A DNA stretch of 64,000 nucleotides, taken from the NCBI GenBank assembly GCA_028752905.1, contig JAQNBH010000130.1, forward strand, positions 111,913 to 175,912, given 5' to 3'. Positions within the stretch are counted from its first letter, which is position 1. The number at the start of each line of letters is the position of its first letter. This document shows, one piece after another, positions 44,354 to 55,100 of the stretch. The translations under genes and the position numbers were made by a program. The notes beneath the pieces were generated by a model. The model made no database searches and had not been told where the DNA came from. It was given only the letters and a program-made list of their open reading frames with translations. The DNA is from Cladorhizidae sp. MBARI D1340-BT2 (lineage: Eukaryota > Porifera > Demospongiae > Poecilosclerida > Cladorhizidae).

Positions 44354-45223
44354 GCTTGTATTAGGATGCATTGTGCTGGTAATTACATGCAGGGGGGGCT
44401 GTTGGAATATTTTGTCAAAAGCAAGCACAATACAAGCTTCTGTTCCTCTTATGTACATGTAGGTCTCTTAAGGGGGGGGGGGGGGGGAATTAACCCCGCA
44501 CACACCTTGTTATAGACTCCGAGTGCTAGTCCAAGAAAATAACTCTAGGAACCTTCGTCCAAACCCCCCCCCCCCCATCCTCCCCACCAGAAGGACTCAC
44601 TCTCGCTGGCTGTCTCATGAGGTTGGTACTTGCTGGTCACTGGCTGGTAGATGAAGTGCTGCCTGAACAACAACAAGGCCATATATAGCATGTACAAAAA
44701 TAACAACTCCTCCCCTTAACACAATGTGACCACAACAAGTGCCCGTGCAAACTCGCACATGCTTATATGCTCCTCCCCCAGACCAACCAGGCACATTCAT
44801 GTGTGTGACTCGTGAGCTACCCATCGAGGCCGCTGTATACGGTTTATACATCTCTAACTAACATGGACAAAGATGCCAAATGCAATGCCGCTTCCATCGA
44901 AGGATTACAGCGATAGTTTCTAGCGAAGCTTCTGGTTATGTTTAACACTTGATCACCAACAAAAGTTGTGCTTTCCATCTTTGTCCACTTTACTTTGAGA
45001 TGTATCACATGGCCACAATGCAGAATGACCTTCCAAACTTCACGTGTATCCTGTACCGCTAAACCACACCCACACTTAGCTGAAGCAGTGCCACTGGAGG
45101 CAAGCACACATCTATTCAGTGCACCACCACACACACACACAGGAAGTAAATCTATCCAGGAGGACTAGGAACTCAGAGCAGTCTCCACAAGCACAAGTCT
45201 CTGTGTTGCCTTCTTTAACCAAC
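44354..45223. other. Spacer between 46-bp and 45-bp arrays
   Basis: Single-copy-looking sequence with a G16 run (44472-44487) and a C13 run (44564-44576) about 75 bp apart, and one small open frame on the minus strand (44844-45140). No transposon signature seen. Confidence 0.5.
44844..45140 (-). CDS. Small unrecognised ORF (98 aa)
   Basis: I do not recognise this protein. The first 15 codons overlap the edge of the 45-bp array, so the Met at 45140 is doubtful. The middle (VWKVILHCGHVIHLKVKWTK) and the C-terminus (NPSMEAALHLASLSMLVRDV, then a stop) read like ordinary protein without low-complexity bias, and it is Cys-rich near the start (CVCG, KCGCG). It could be a terminal exon of an upstream gene or chance. 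No splice or promoter evidence. Confidence 0.25.
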   Translation of the reverse strand: MCVCGGALNRCVLASSGTASAKCGCGLAVQDTREVWKVILHCGHVIHLKVKWTKMESTTFVGDQVLNITRSFARNYRCNPSMEAALHLASLSMLVRDV

Positions 45224-47058
45224 CCCAGAGACAGCACTGCAGGCCTAGAGGAGACCATGTGATAGACTCCCAGAGACAGCACTGCAGGCCTAGAGGAGAC
45301 CATGTGATAGACTTCCAGCACTGCAGGCCTAGAGGAGACCATGTGATAGACTCCCAGAGACAGCACTGCAGGCCTAGAGGAGACCATGTGATAGACTCCC
45401 AGAGACAGCACTGCAGGTCTAGAGGAGACCATGTGATAGACTCCCAGAGACAGCACTGCAGGCCTAGAGGAGACCATGTGATAGACTCCCAGAGACAGCA
45501 CTGCAGGCCTAGAGGAGACCATGTGTGTGACTCCCAGAGACAGCACTGCAGGCCTAGAGGAGACCATGTGATAGACTCTCAGAGACAGCACTGCAGGTCT
45601 AGAGGAGACCATGTGATAGACTCCCAGAGACAGCACTGCAGGCCTAGAGGAGACCATGTGATAGACTCCCAGAGACAGCACTGCAGGCCTAGAGGAGACC
45701 ATGTGATAGACTCCCAGAGACAGCACTGCAGGCCTAGAGGAGACCATGTGATAGACTCCCAGAGACAGCACTGCAGGCCTAGAGGAGACCATGTGATAGA
45801 CTCCCAGAGACAGCACTGCAGGCCTAGAGGAGACCATGTGATAGACTCCCAGAGACAGCACTGCAGGCCTAGAGGAGACCATGTGATAGACTCCCAGAGA
45901 CAACACTGCAGGCCTAGAGGAGACCATGTGATAGACTCCCAGAGACAGCACTGCAGGTCTAGAGGAGACCATGTGATAGACTCCCAGAGACAGCACTGCA
46001 GGCCTAGAGGAGACCATGTGATAGACTCCCAGAGACAGCACTGCAGGCCTAGAGGAGACCATGTGATAGACTTCCAGAGACAGCACTGCAGGTCTAGAGG
46101 AGACCATGTGATAGACTCCCAGAGACAGCACTGCAGGCCTAGAGGAGACCATGTGATAGACTCCCAGAGACAGCACTGCAGGCCTAGAGGAGACCATGTG
46201 ATAGACTCCCAGAGACAGCACTGCAGGCCTAGAGGAGACCATGTGATAGACTTCCAGAGACAGCACTGCAGGTCTAGAGGAGACCATGTGATAGACTCCC
46301 AGAGACAGCACTGCAGGCCTAGAGGAGACCATGTGATAGACTCCCAGAGACAGCACTGCAGGTCTAGAGGAGACCATGTGATAGACTCCCAGAGACAGCA
46401 CTGCAGGCCTAGAGGAGACCATGTGATAGACTCCCAGAGACAGCACTGCAGGCCTAGAGGAGACCATGTGATAGACTCCCAGAGACAGCACTGCAGGCCT
46501 AGAGGAGACCATGTGATAGACTCCCAGAGACAGCACTGCAGGCCTAGAGGAGACCATGTGATAGACTCCCAGAGACAGCACTGCAGGCCTAGAGGAGACC
46601 ATGTGATAGACTCCCAGAGACAGCACTGCAGGCCTAGAGGAGACCATGTGATAGACTCCCAGAGACAACACTGCAGGCCTAGAGGAGACCATGTGATAGA
46701 CTCCCAGAGACAGCACTGCAGGCCTAGAGGAGACCATGTGATAGACTCCCAGAGACAGCACTGCAGGCCTAGAGGAGACCATGTGATAGACTCCCAGAGA
46801 CAGCACTGCAGGCCTAGAGGAGACCATGTGATAGACTCCCAGAGACAGCACTGCAGGCCTAGAGGAGACCATGTGATAGACTCCCAGAGACAGCACTGCA
46901 GGCCTAGAGGAGACCATGTGATAGACTCCCAGAGACAACACTGCAGGCCTAGAGGAGACCATGTGATAGACTCCCAGAGACAGCACTGCAGGCCTAGAGG
47001 AGACCATGTGATAGACTCCCAGAGACAGCACTGCAGGCCTAGAGGAGACCATGTGATA
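45224..47058. repeat. 45-bp minisatellite, left part, about 41 copies
   Basis: Unit of 45 bp: GACTCCCAGAGACAGCACTG then CAGGCCTAGAGGAGACCATG then TGATA. Variants: GGTCTAG for GGCCTAG, TTCCAG for TCCCAG, TGTGTGA for TGATAGA, and one unit lacking six bases (near 45311). Fifteen codons per unit leave several frames open for hundreds of residues on both strands; these are by-products. It ends at 47058 at a transposon insertion and resumes at 49694. Confidence 0.97.
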
Positions 47059-47084
47059 TAGTGCAACAGGGCATCTACTTCCAA
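47059..47084 (+). repeat. Left terminal inverted repeat, 26 bp
   Basis: Starts TAGTGCAACAGGGCATCTAC and matches 49668-49693 inverted without mismatch. Flanking TA at 47057-47058. Confidence 0.95.
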
Positions 47085-47544
47085 GAATGTCAAAAATGGC
47101 AATTAAATATATTTTATTTATGAACAATGTTTAGAAGAAAAATATTGTTACCATATTAATGTACACTAGGGCAAACATTCATAAAAAATGGATGTTACCA
47201 TGGTAACGACCTTTGAACCAAAATGGCAGCATTTTTGTACATAACCAATTTTCGTATGTACTTCCATATAACTTGACATTATTAACTTTTTTCTTTTTTT
47301 CTCATTGGTTTATTGAAGATAGAAAAAAGTTACGTGATGACTTTATTATTTTTGTTGACTTCATATTTTAGAGAATTGATTTACCAATTATCACTATTTT
47401 ATGTAAAAATGTATGTATATATTCAATATTTTTTATTGAAGTTTCATATTTGGTATACATAAAGCTTAAAGGTAAGAAAACAAAGTTACGTGAACAATTT
47501 TGGAAAAAGTGCAATATTGTGATTTACACAATTTCGTGAATATA

Positions 47545-49386
47545 TTACTGCATTTCGGAAATCCGTCTGTGTGATCGAACTTCTTGTTTGTACAGTTTTA
47601 CACGAGTTTCCATCTCTGATCCAATAGGAATGCCTTCTAGATAAGCAAACATGTATTCTCTGGCCTTTCTGAAATATTTCTGAATATTTTCAGTAGTTAC
47701 CGAATCCAAGCCTTTGGGTATATTGTCACGTAAACTATGGAGTGTGTATTTGCAGTATGCTTTTGTATATCGTTTGGATTGAGCCCACACACGTTCGATC
47801 GGGTTCAATTCGCAATGATATTTGGGTAAAAAGTATCCCACATGTCCTTTCGATTCAAGGAAGATCTCAACTTTGGACTTCTGATTTTTGAAATCTGGGA
47901 AAGATGCTAAACATTCCTTCATTTCAGCAGCCACCATCACATTTGTGTTTACACCTCTTTCTGTAAGAACTTGCCTCATTCCTTTCTGAACACCTATATT
48001 AAAATTCATTGTCTGAGGCTTCCCATCCCACCAGCCATCTCTCATGATTCTTTGTTTCCCCCCTGGGTTGACGTTCATATAGTTAACATCTAAGGCATCT
48101 TCTGGTACACAAGTGTGACAACTTGAATGGTCAAAAACCCAAAAACACTGCCATCCCTCACTTCTTGGATATTTGTAATCAGCTATTTTGACTGCCAACT
48201 CCATTTGTTTCATGAACTTCTGACTAGTCCAGTACCCTTCCTTGTCTCCCCCATATTCCAGAAACTGACGAGCCTGAAAGGCAATACTTGGGTCATGTTT
48301 CTTTGCCTCTTGAAACTGCTCATACGTAAGCCGTAAATAGCCTTCTCTTTCCTCCACAAAATCGGAAACCATAATTCCTGCTCCTTTACTTTTTGGTTTC
48401 AATACATGGGTATTCTTATCTCCCCAAAAAGTAGGCTGATCTTCATTTACATGATAAATGGATTCATCATGCATGAAAACAACTCTCTTAGCAAGCACAC
48501 CTGGTGAGGGATGTTCCAGATCCGATGGAAGGGCAGATCTTGCTTCCTCAGTAGGAGCATTAGATTTGTTGATGAAACCTAGGCCTGCCATTTTTCGAAG
48601 AAACTTGCCACGGTACTGGACTACATCATCCCTCTCATGGCCATCCACAAAAGTTCCTTTGTGAGATTCTACGACAGAGAAACCCAGCTCATGCAGCCAG
48701 CAGCGTGCAGTCTCAACAGAGACTCGACGAGGAAAACCAGGTGTGAGGGTTGAATTTGGCAAGAGTCTCTCATTGATCCATTGGCAGAAACTTGCTGTTG
48801 TGAGGTTAGGACACCCCTTGATGACAGTATGTGACCTCACATAGTCAGTTGCTTTCCTGTTAAGCTCCTCTTCTCTCCAAAGTACTCCAGTTCTCTGGTA
48901 CTTTCCTTGTGTGCTCTCAGGTAATTCACAATCGATCTCCATAAACCTTTTCATCCACTCTCTAACAGTTCTATCTGACTTTCCAATCATAATGCTAGTT
49001 AACTCTGCAGCTTCTGTTTCACCCTTTCCCAGAAGGTTCTTCAGCTGGCACATAAGAAAAATACCAAGAGAAACACGATTATCTCGATCTAATTGAAGAA
49101 CCCATTCCTCACAAAAACGTTCTCTCTGATGGTAACTGTCTGAGAGCACACTTGAGTCTAAATCAAAACTTGGGTCTACAGACTCATCATCACCATCAGG
49201 AGCAGGTGTAGCGACAAGCAAGTCCGCAGGTTGGAGTGTTTCACGTGAAAAAGCTGGCTCTTCTTGTGCTTCTGCTTGTGCTTCTGCTTCTGCTTCATTT
49301 AATGCTCTAGAAACACGAGCAAGCTTCACTCTACCACAAGTCAATGCCTTCTGGGACTGAACCCTCCTTTTGCTCTTTGGTGGCAT
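47545..49386 (-). CDS. IS630/Tc1-superfamily transposase, 613 aa
   Basis: Cut-and-paste DDE transposase acting in the nucleus on the 26-bp ends. Residues 1-30 are basic (MPPKSKRRVQ), 30-43 an EAEAEAQAEAQEE run, 60-85 acidic. About 128-149 (ELTSIMIGKSDRTVREWMKR) looks like a helix-turn-helix. The catalytic triad can be placed at D307 (VVFMHDESIYH), D419 (WVFDHSSCH) and E531 (HCELNPIERVW); CELNPIE is the hallmark of IS630/Tc1/mariner. Spacing between the last two is 111 residues, against 34 in Tc1; the extra segment holds NPGGKQRIMRDG. I recall relatives with this GGKQ.MRDG segment in fungi as well as animals. The Met at 49386 is the first in frame, 280 bp inside the right end. No internal stop or frameshift. 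Sole gene of the element. Confidence 0.92.
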   Translation of the reverse strand: MPPKSKRRVQSQKALTCGRVKLARVSRALNEAEAEAQAEAQEEPAFSRETLQPADLLVATPAPDGDDESVDPSFDLDSSVLSDSYHQRERFCEEWVLQLDRDNRVSLGIFLMCQLKNLLGKGETEAAELTSIMIGKSDRTVREWMKRFMEIDCELPESTQGKYQRTGVLWREEELNRKATDYVRSHTVIKGCPNLTTASFCQWINERLLPNSTLTPGFPRRVSVETARCWLHELGFSVVESHKGTFVDGHERDDVVQYRGKFLRKMAGLGFINKSNAPTEEARSALPSDLEHPSPGVLAKRVVFMHDESIYHVNEDQPTFWGDKNTHVLKPKSKGAGIMVSDFVEEREGYLRLTYEQFQEAKKHDPSIAFQARQFLEYGGDKEGYWTSQKFMKQMELAVKIADYKYPRSEGWQCFWVFDHSSCHTCVPEDALDVNYMNVNPGGKQRIMRDGWWDGKPQTMNFNIGVQKGMRQVLTERGVNTNVMVAAEMKECLASFPDFKNQKSKVEIFLESKGHVGYFLPKYHCELNPIERVWAQSKRYTKAYCKYTLHSLRDNIPKGLDSVTTENIQKYFRKAREYMFAYLEGIPIGSEMETRVKLYKQEVRSHRRISEMQ

Positions 49387-49667
49387 AACTAAGAACGAGA
49401 AATAGGGCTATTAACTACACGAAACAACTCGGTTCAAGACTTAAACCTATTCTTCTCCACTTGCCCGGCAAATGCGCGCGTCAGTAATTGTCCGTAAATT
49501 TATCCGTTTACCTGCACAAATTGGTGGCGATGCCGAAATACATAGTTCTATTACTCGGAATGAAAGAAATGTTGAAATAAATGGAAGATCTATTTTTTCT
49601 ATGAATTTTGATACCAGAAAGAGGTCTGTAGTCCGCGGCAGTCAGGAGTTACGGCGGGAAGTAAATT

Positions 49668-49693
49668 TTGGAAGTAGATGCCCTGTTGCACTA
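49668..49693 (-). repeat. Right terminal inverted repeat, 26 bp
   Basis: Ends GCCCTGTTGCACTA; the inverse of 47059-47084 without mismatch. Flanking TA at 49694-49695. Confidence 0.95.
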
Positions 49694-50393
49694 TAGACTC
49701 CCAGAGACAGCACTGCAGGTCTAGAGGAGACCATGTGATAGACTCCCAGAGACAGCACTGCAGGCCTAGAGGAGACCATGTGATAGACTCCCAGAGACAG
49801 CACTGCAGGCCTAGAGGAGACCATGTGATAGACTCCCAGAGACAGCACTGCAGGTCTAGAGGAGACCATGTGATAGACTCCCAGAGACAGCACTGCAGGC
49901 CTAGAGGAGACCATGTGTGTGACTCCCAGAGACAGCACTGCAGGCCTAGAGGAGACCATGTGATAGACTCCCAGAGACAGCACTGCAGGCCTAGAGGAGA
50001 CCATGTGATAGACTCCCAGAGACAGCACTGCAGGCCTAGAGGAGACCATGTGTGTGACTCCCAGAGACAGCACTGCAGGCCTAGAGGAGACCATGTGATA
50101 GACTCCCAGAGACAGCACTGCAGGCCTAGAGGAGACCATGTGTGTGACTCCCAGAGACAGCACTGCAGGCCTAGAGGAGACCATGTGATAGACTCCCAGA
50201 GACAGCACTGCATGCCTAGAGGAGACCATGTGATAGACTCCCAGAGACAGCACTGCAGGCCTAGAGGAGACCATGTGATAGACTTCCAGAGACAGCACTG
50301 CAGGCCTAGAGGAGACCATGTGATAGACTTCCAGAGACAGCACTGCAGGCCTAGAGGAGACCATGTGATAGACTCCCAGAGACAGCACTGAGA
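49694..50393. repeat. 45-bp minisatellite, right part, about 15 copies
   Basis: Same unit and phase as 45224-47058. TGTGTGA variants are more frequent here (four units). The last unit breaks off after ACAGCACTG at about 50390. Confidence 0.97.
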
Positions 50394-50523
50394 TTTATAA
50401 GTCCCAGTATAAGCAGTAAAAAATATGTGATAGCAATTCCAGATGTGTAGCTGATTGCCTTTTTTGCTGGTACCTCTTATTTACTGGAATTGGCGTCCAT
50501 TTTAGTTCAATATAGAATGTTTT

Positions 50524-52184
50524 GTGGCAAAGTTCAACCATGTGGCTGTCCTAATTAAAGAGCTGATACAAATCCTCAACAGACTTGATTACAGTGTCTC
50601 ATATTCTAAGATGGACGAGATAGATACAGCACTCTGTCTTCAAAAGGTGTCACTGGCAGGAGGTGACATAGCCAATATCCATCCTGGTGTGTTCATAACC
50701 CTAGCCTGGGACAACATTGACAGATTGGAGGAGACAGTCAGTTGGAGAGGGAACATCACACAGAGTAAATGGGATTGCCATCCAAGAAAGACCAACCAAG
50801 CCAATGCCTGCCAAGATCCTTCCTTCAGTTTCCAAAATGAAGAAGAGAAGTATTACTGCAACAGTGCATGTGCTCCCACCATACAATGTTGGAAAACGAG
50901 CTGGACCTCCCCAAAGTAAGAGTGTATATGTCCAAGCCCACAGAAGAAACAAACTCTGCTAGAAGAAGAACTTCATCTGGCTTATGGCATGCATGTCAGA
51001 TAAAGAACAACAATCTATTAGTGGGTGGACAGATTTCAACATATTAACCTGAGATGAAGTGACAGTTACCCAAGACAGTGTGGGATACCTACCTACTATC
51101 AATGCTCCAGCCACACAGATGTCTACTGTACATGAAGTCCTCAACCAGTTGCTAGCAATCATGCAATCTTTACACCTTGGGAAGATTATCTGTGTCTTTG
51201 AAGGTGCTGTGGAGATCATATGGAAGCATCCTGACAAATTTCAGGCTACAATCATCATTAGGCTTGGAGTTTTCCACACGATTTGTATGTTTCTGTCTAC
51301 AATTGGAAAGCAATTTCAAGATGCTGGAGGGACCTCTGTGTAGAGTCTGGGGTGATAGTAGCATCATTGCTGGTGTAATGGATGGAAGGAAGTACAATCA
51401 TGCAGTCAGACTTCACAAGCTGGTGTATGAAGGTCTCCTTCGTCTGGCATGGAAAGGCTTCCTGCCATGGTCAGTAGTTCATCATGCCCCTGATGTTGTC
51501 CATATGAAGGAAACATTCATGATCATCAATGAGATTTACAAAGATGTATCACAGGCATCCTTAGTTATGGTTGTCAACAACAACTCATGTGCCAGGATCT
51601 TAGAGCTGTTTGAAGACTATCTCCAGTTCCTTAGAGAAAGCAATTGCATCATTCTGGATGTCCTATGTGTGTGGATATGATGAACAATTTGTTGGGGCTG
51701 ATTAGAGCATCACGAGAAGGAGTCTGGCTGTTGCATCTTGCATCTATCATGCTCTGATACCTTGGTGCGTTGGGGTAAATTATGCACGGTATCTACATGA
51801 AAGATGTCCCAGTTACCTACTACACAGCCAGAAGTGCATGAGTAATTCATGCATGGTGGCTTCTCAGTTCAGCTTGGCCACTCAAACCCCTTTGGCAGGA
51901 TCCCTGTTGATCAAACCATCGAAGAGACAGTAAACAAGGATACACAGACACCAGGGGGAATTCAATCTAAAGCCTGGAGCAGTTAGAGAGTACCTCAGGA
52001 AAGTGAGGGATATGATGGACAAAGGAAGTTCATCGGTCTCACCATGATTTGCAGAGTCCAAGTATCAAGAAGGATGAGAAAGACGTCCAATCTCTTGTTG
52101 ACTTGATGGAAAATGACTGGCTGAACCCGATGTGTCCAGAGGAGTCTGATTTGGTTAGCTTATCCACAGGAATTGTGGCACCTC
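50524..52184 (+). pseudogene. Uncharacterised metazoan repeat-protein gene, 5' half
   Basis: I recognise the family, not its function. Landmarks in order, spread over three frames: HPGVFITLAWDNIDRLEETV, EGTSHRVNGIAIQ, LPPYNVGKRAGPP, SISGWTDFNI, VGYLPTINAPATQMSTVHEV, IIWKHPDKFQ, RLGVFHTICMFLSTIGKQFQ, WGDSSIIAGVMDGRKYNHAV and RLHKLVYEGLLRLAW. These recur as long ORFs in many cnidarian, mollusc and sponge genomes and are probably part of a mobile element. The N-terminus is missing; similarity begins near 50524, 130 bp after the 45-bp array. Numerous frameshifts (near 50720, 50960, 51290) make it non-coding now. It ends in IVAPPNVANDLLRAFETGEV, which is the seed of the 61-bp array that follows; its 3' half resumes at 58048. 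Confidence 0.7.
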
Positions 52185-55100
52185 CAAATGTAGCTAATGA
52201 TTTGTTGAGGGCCTTTGAGACAGGAGAAGTGCATTACCAGAGTTTCAAATGTAGCTAATGATTTGTTGAGGGCCTTTGAGACAGGAGAAGTGCATTACCA
52301 GAGTTTCAAATGTAGCTAATGATTTGTTGAGGGCCTTTGAGACAGGAGAAGTGCATTACCAGAGTTTCAAATGTAGCTAATGATTTGTTGAGGGCCTTTG
52401 AGACAGGAGAAGTGCATTACCAGAGTTTCAAATGTAGCTAATGATTTGTTGAGGGCCTTTGAGACAGGAGAAGTGCGTTACCAGAGTTTCAAATGTAGCT
52501 AATGATTTGTTGAGGGCCTTTGAGACAGGAGAAGTGCATTACCAGAGTTTCAAATGTAGCTAATGATTTGTTGAGGGCCTTTGAGACAGGAGAAGTGCAT
52601 TACCAGAGTTTCAAATGTAGCTAATGATTTGTTGAGGGCCTTTGAGACAGGAGAAGTGCATTACCAGAGTTTCAAATGTAGCTAATGATTTGTTGAGGGC
52701 CTTTGAGACAGGAGAAGTGCATTACCAGAGTTTCAAATGTAGCTAATGATTTGTTGAGGGCCTTTGAGACAGGAGAAGTGCGTTACCAGAGTTTCAAATG
52801 TAGCTAATGATTTGTTGAGGGCCTTTGAGACAGGAGAAGTGCATTACCAGAGTTTCAAATGTAGCTAATGATTTGTTGAGGGCCTTTGAGACAGGAGAAG
52901 TGCATTACCAGAGTTTCAAATGTAGCTAATGATTTGTTGAGGGCCTTTGAGACAGGAGAAGTGCATTACCAGAGTTTCAAATGTAGCTAATGATTTGTTG
53001 AGACAGGAGAAGTGCGTTACCAGAGTTTCAAATGTAGCTAATGATTTGTTGAGGGCCTTTGAGACAGGATAAGTGCATTACCAGAGTTTCAAATGTAGCT
53101 AATGATTTGTTGAGGGCCTTTGAGACAGGAGAAGTGCATTACCAGAGTTTCAAATGTAGCTAATGATTTGTTGAGGGCCTTTGAGACAGGAGAAGTGCAT
53201 TACCAGAGTTTCAAATGTAGCTAATGATTTGTTGAGGGCCTTTGAGACAGGAGAAGTGCATTACCAGAGTTTCAAATGTAGCTAATGATTTGTTGAGGGC
53301 CTTTGAGACAGGAGAAGTGCATTACCAGAGTTTCAAATGTAGCTAATGATTTGTTGAGGGCCTTTGAGACAGGAGAAGTGCATTACCAGAGTTTCAAATG
53401 TAGCTAATGATTTGTTGAGGGCCTTTGAGACAGGAGAAGTGCATTACCAGAGTTTCAAATGTAGCTAATGATTTGTTGAGGGCCTTTGAGACAGGAGAAG
53501 TGCGTTACCAGAGTTTCAAATGTAGCTAATGATTTGTTGAGGGCCTTTGAGACAGGAGAAGTGCATTACCAGAGTTTCAAATGTAGCTAATGATTTGTTG
53601 AGGGCCTTTGAGACAGGAGAAGTGCATTACCAGAGTTTCAAATGTAGCTAATGATTTGTTGAGGGCCTTTGAGACAGGAGAAGTGCATTACCAGAGTTTC
53701 AAATGTAGCTAATGATTTGTTGAGGGCCTTTGAGACAGGAGAAGTGCATTACCAGAGTTTCAAATGTAGCTAATGATTTGTTGAGGGCCTTTGAGACAGG
53801 AGAAGTGCGTTACCAGAGTTTCAAATGTAGCTAATGATTTGTTGAGGGCCTTTGAGACAGGAGAAGTGCATTACCAGAGTTTCAAATGTAGCTAATGATT
53901 TGTTGAGGGCCTTTGAGACAGGAGAAGTGCATTACCAGAGTTTCAAATGTAGCTAATGATTTGTTGAGGGCCTTTGAGACAGGAGAAGTGCATTACCAGA
54001 GTTTCAAATGTAGCTAATGATTTGTTGAGACAGGAGAAGTGCGTTACCAGAGTTTCAAATGTAGCTAATGATTTGTTGAGGGCCTTTGAGACAGGATAAG
54101 TGCATTACCAGAGTTTCAAATGTAGCTAATGATTTGTTGAGGGCCTTTGAGACAGGAGAAGTGCATTACCAGAGTTTCAAATGTAGCTAATGATTTGTTG
54201 AGGGCCTTTGAGACAGGAGAAGTGCATTACCAGAGTTTCAAATGTAGCTAATGATTTGTTGAGGGCCTTTGAGACAGGAGAAGTGCATTACCAGAGTTTC
54301 AAATGTAGCTAATGATTTGTTGAGGGCCTTTGAGACAGGAGAAGTGCATTACCAGAGTTTCAAATGTAGCTAATGATTTGTTGAGGGCCTTTGAGACAGG
54401 AGAAGTGCATTACCAGAGTTTCAAATGTAGCTAATGATTTGTTGAGGGCCTTTGAGACAGGAGAAGTGCATTACCAGAGTTTCAAATGTAGCTAATGATT
54501 TGTTGAGGGCCTTTGAGACAGGAGAAGTGCATTACCAGAGTTTCAAATGTAGCTAATGATTTGTTGAGACAGGAGAAGTGCGTTACCAGAGTTTCAAATG
54601 TAGCTAATGATTTGTTGAGGGCCTTTGAGACAGGATAAGTGCATTACCAGAGTTTCAAATGTAGCTAATGATTTGTTGAGGGCCTTTGAGACAGGAGAAG
54701 TGCATTACCAGAGTTTCAAATGTAGCTAATGATTTGTTGAGGGCCTTTGAGACAGGAGAAGTGCATTACCAGAGTTTCAAATGTAGCTAATGATTTGTTG
54801 AGGGCCTTTGAGACAGGAGAAGTGCATTACCAGAGTTTCAAATGTAGCTAATGATTTGTTGAGGGCCTTTGAGACAGGAGAAGTGCATTACCAGAGTTTC
54901 AAATGTAGCTAATGATTTGTTGAGGGCCTTTGAGACAGGAGAAGTGCATTACCAGAGTTTCAAATGTAGCTAATGATTTGTTGAGGGCCTTTGAGACAGG
55001 AGAAGTGCGTTACCAGAGTTTCAAATGTAGCTAATGATTTGTTGAGGGCCTTTGAGACAGGAGAAGTGCATTACCAGAGTTTCAAATGTAGCTAATGATT

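Larger units (their letters stand above)
47059..49693 (-). mobile_element. IS630/Tc1-superfamily transposon, intact
   Basis: Perfect 26-bp terminal inverted repeats at 47059-47084 and 49668-49693, starting TAGTGCAACAGGGCATC. The host array supplies the empty-site sequence: unit text TGATAGAC is split so that TGATA ends at 47058 and TAGAC begins at 49694, giving an exact TA duplication. Length 2635 bp with one uninterrupted transposase gene on the minus strand. Perfect ends plus an intact ORF indicate a recent insertion. It landed after the array had expanded, since array units flank it on both sides in the same phase. Confidence 0.95.

Noticed and set aside
45112..47127. Very long open frames on both strands through the 45-bp array (up to 671 codons)
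   Set aside because: The unit is 15 codons without stops in several frames, so openness on both strands is arithmetic. No start context, splice signal or non-repeat coding flank supports a protein.
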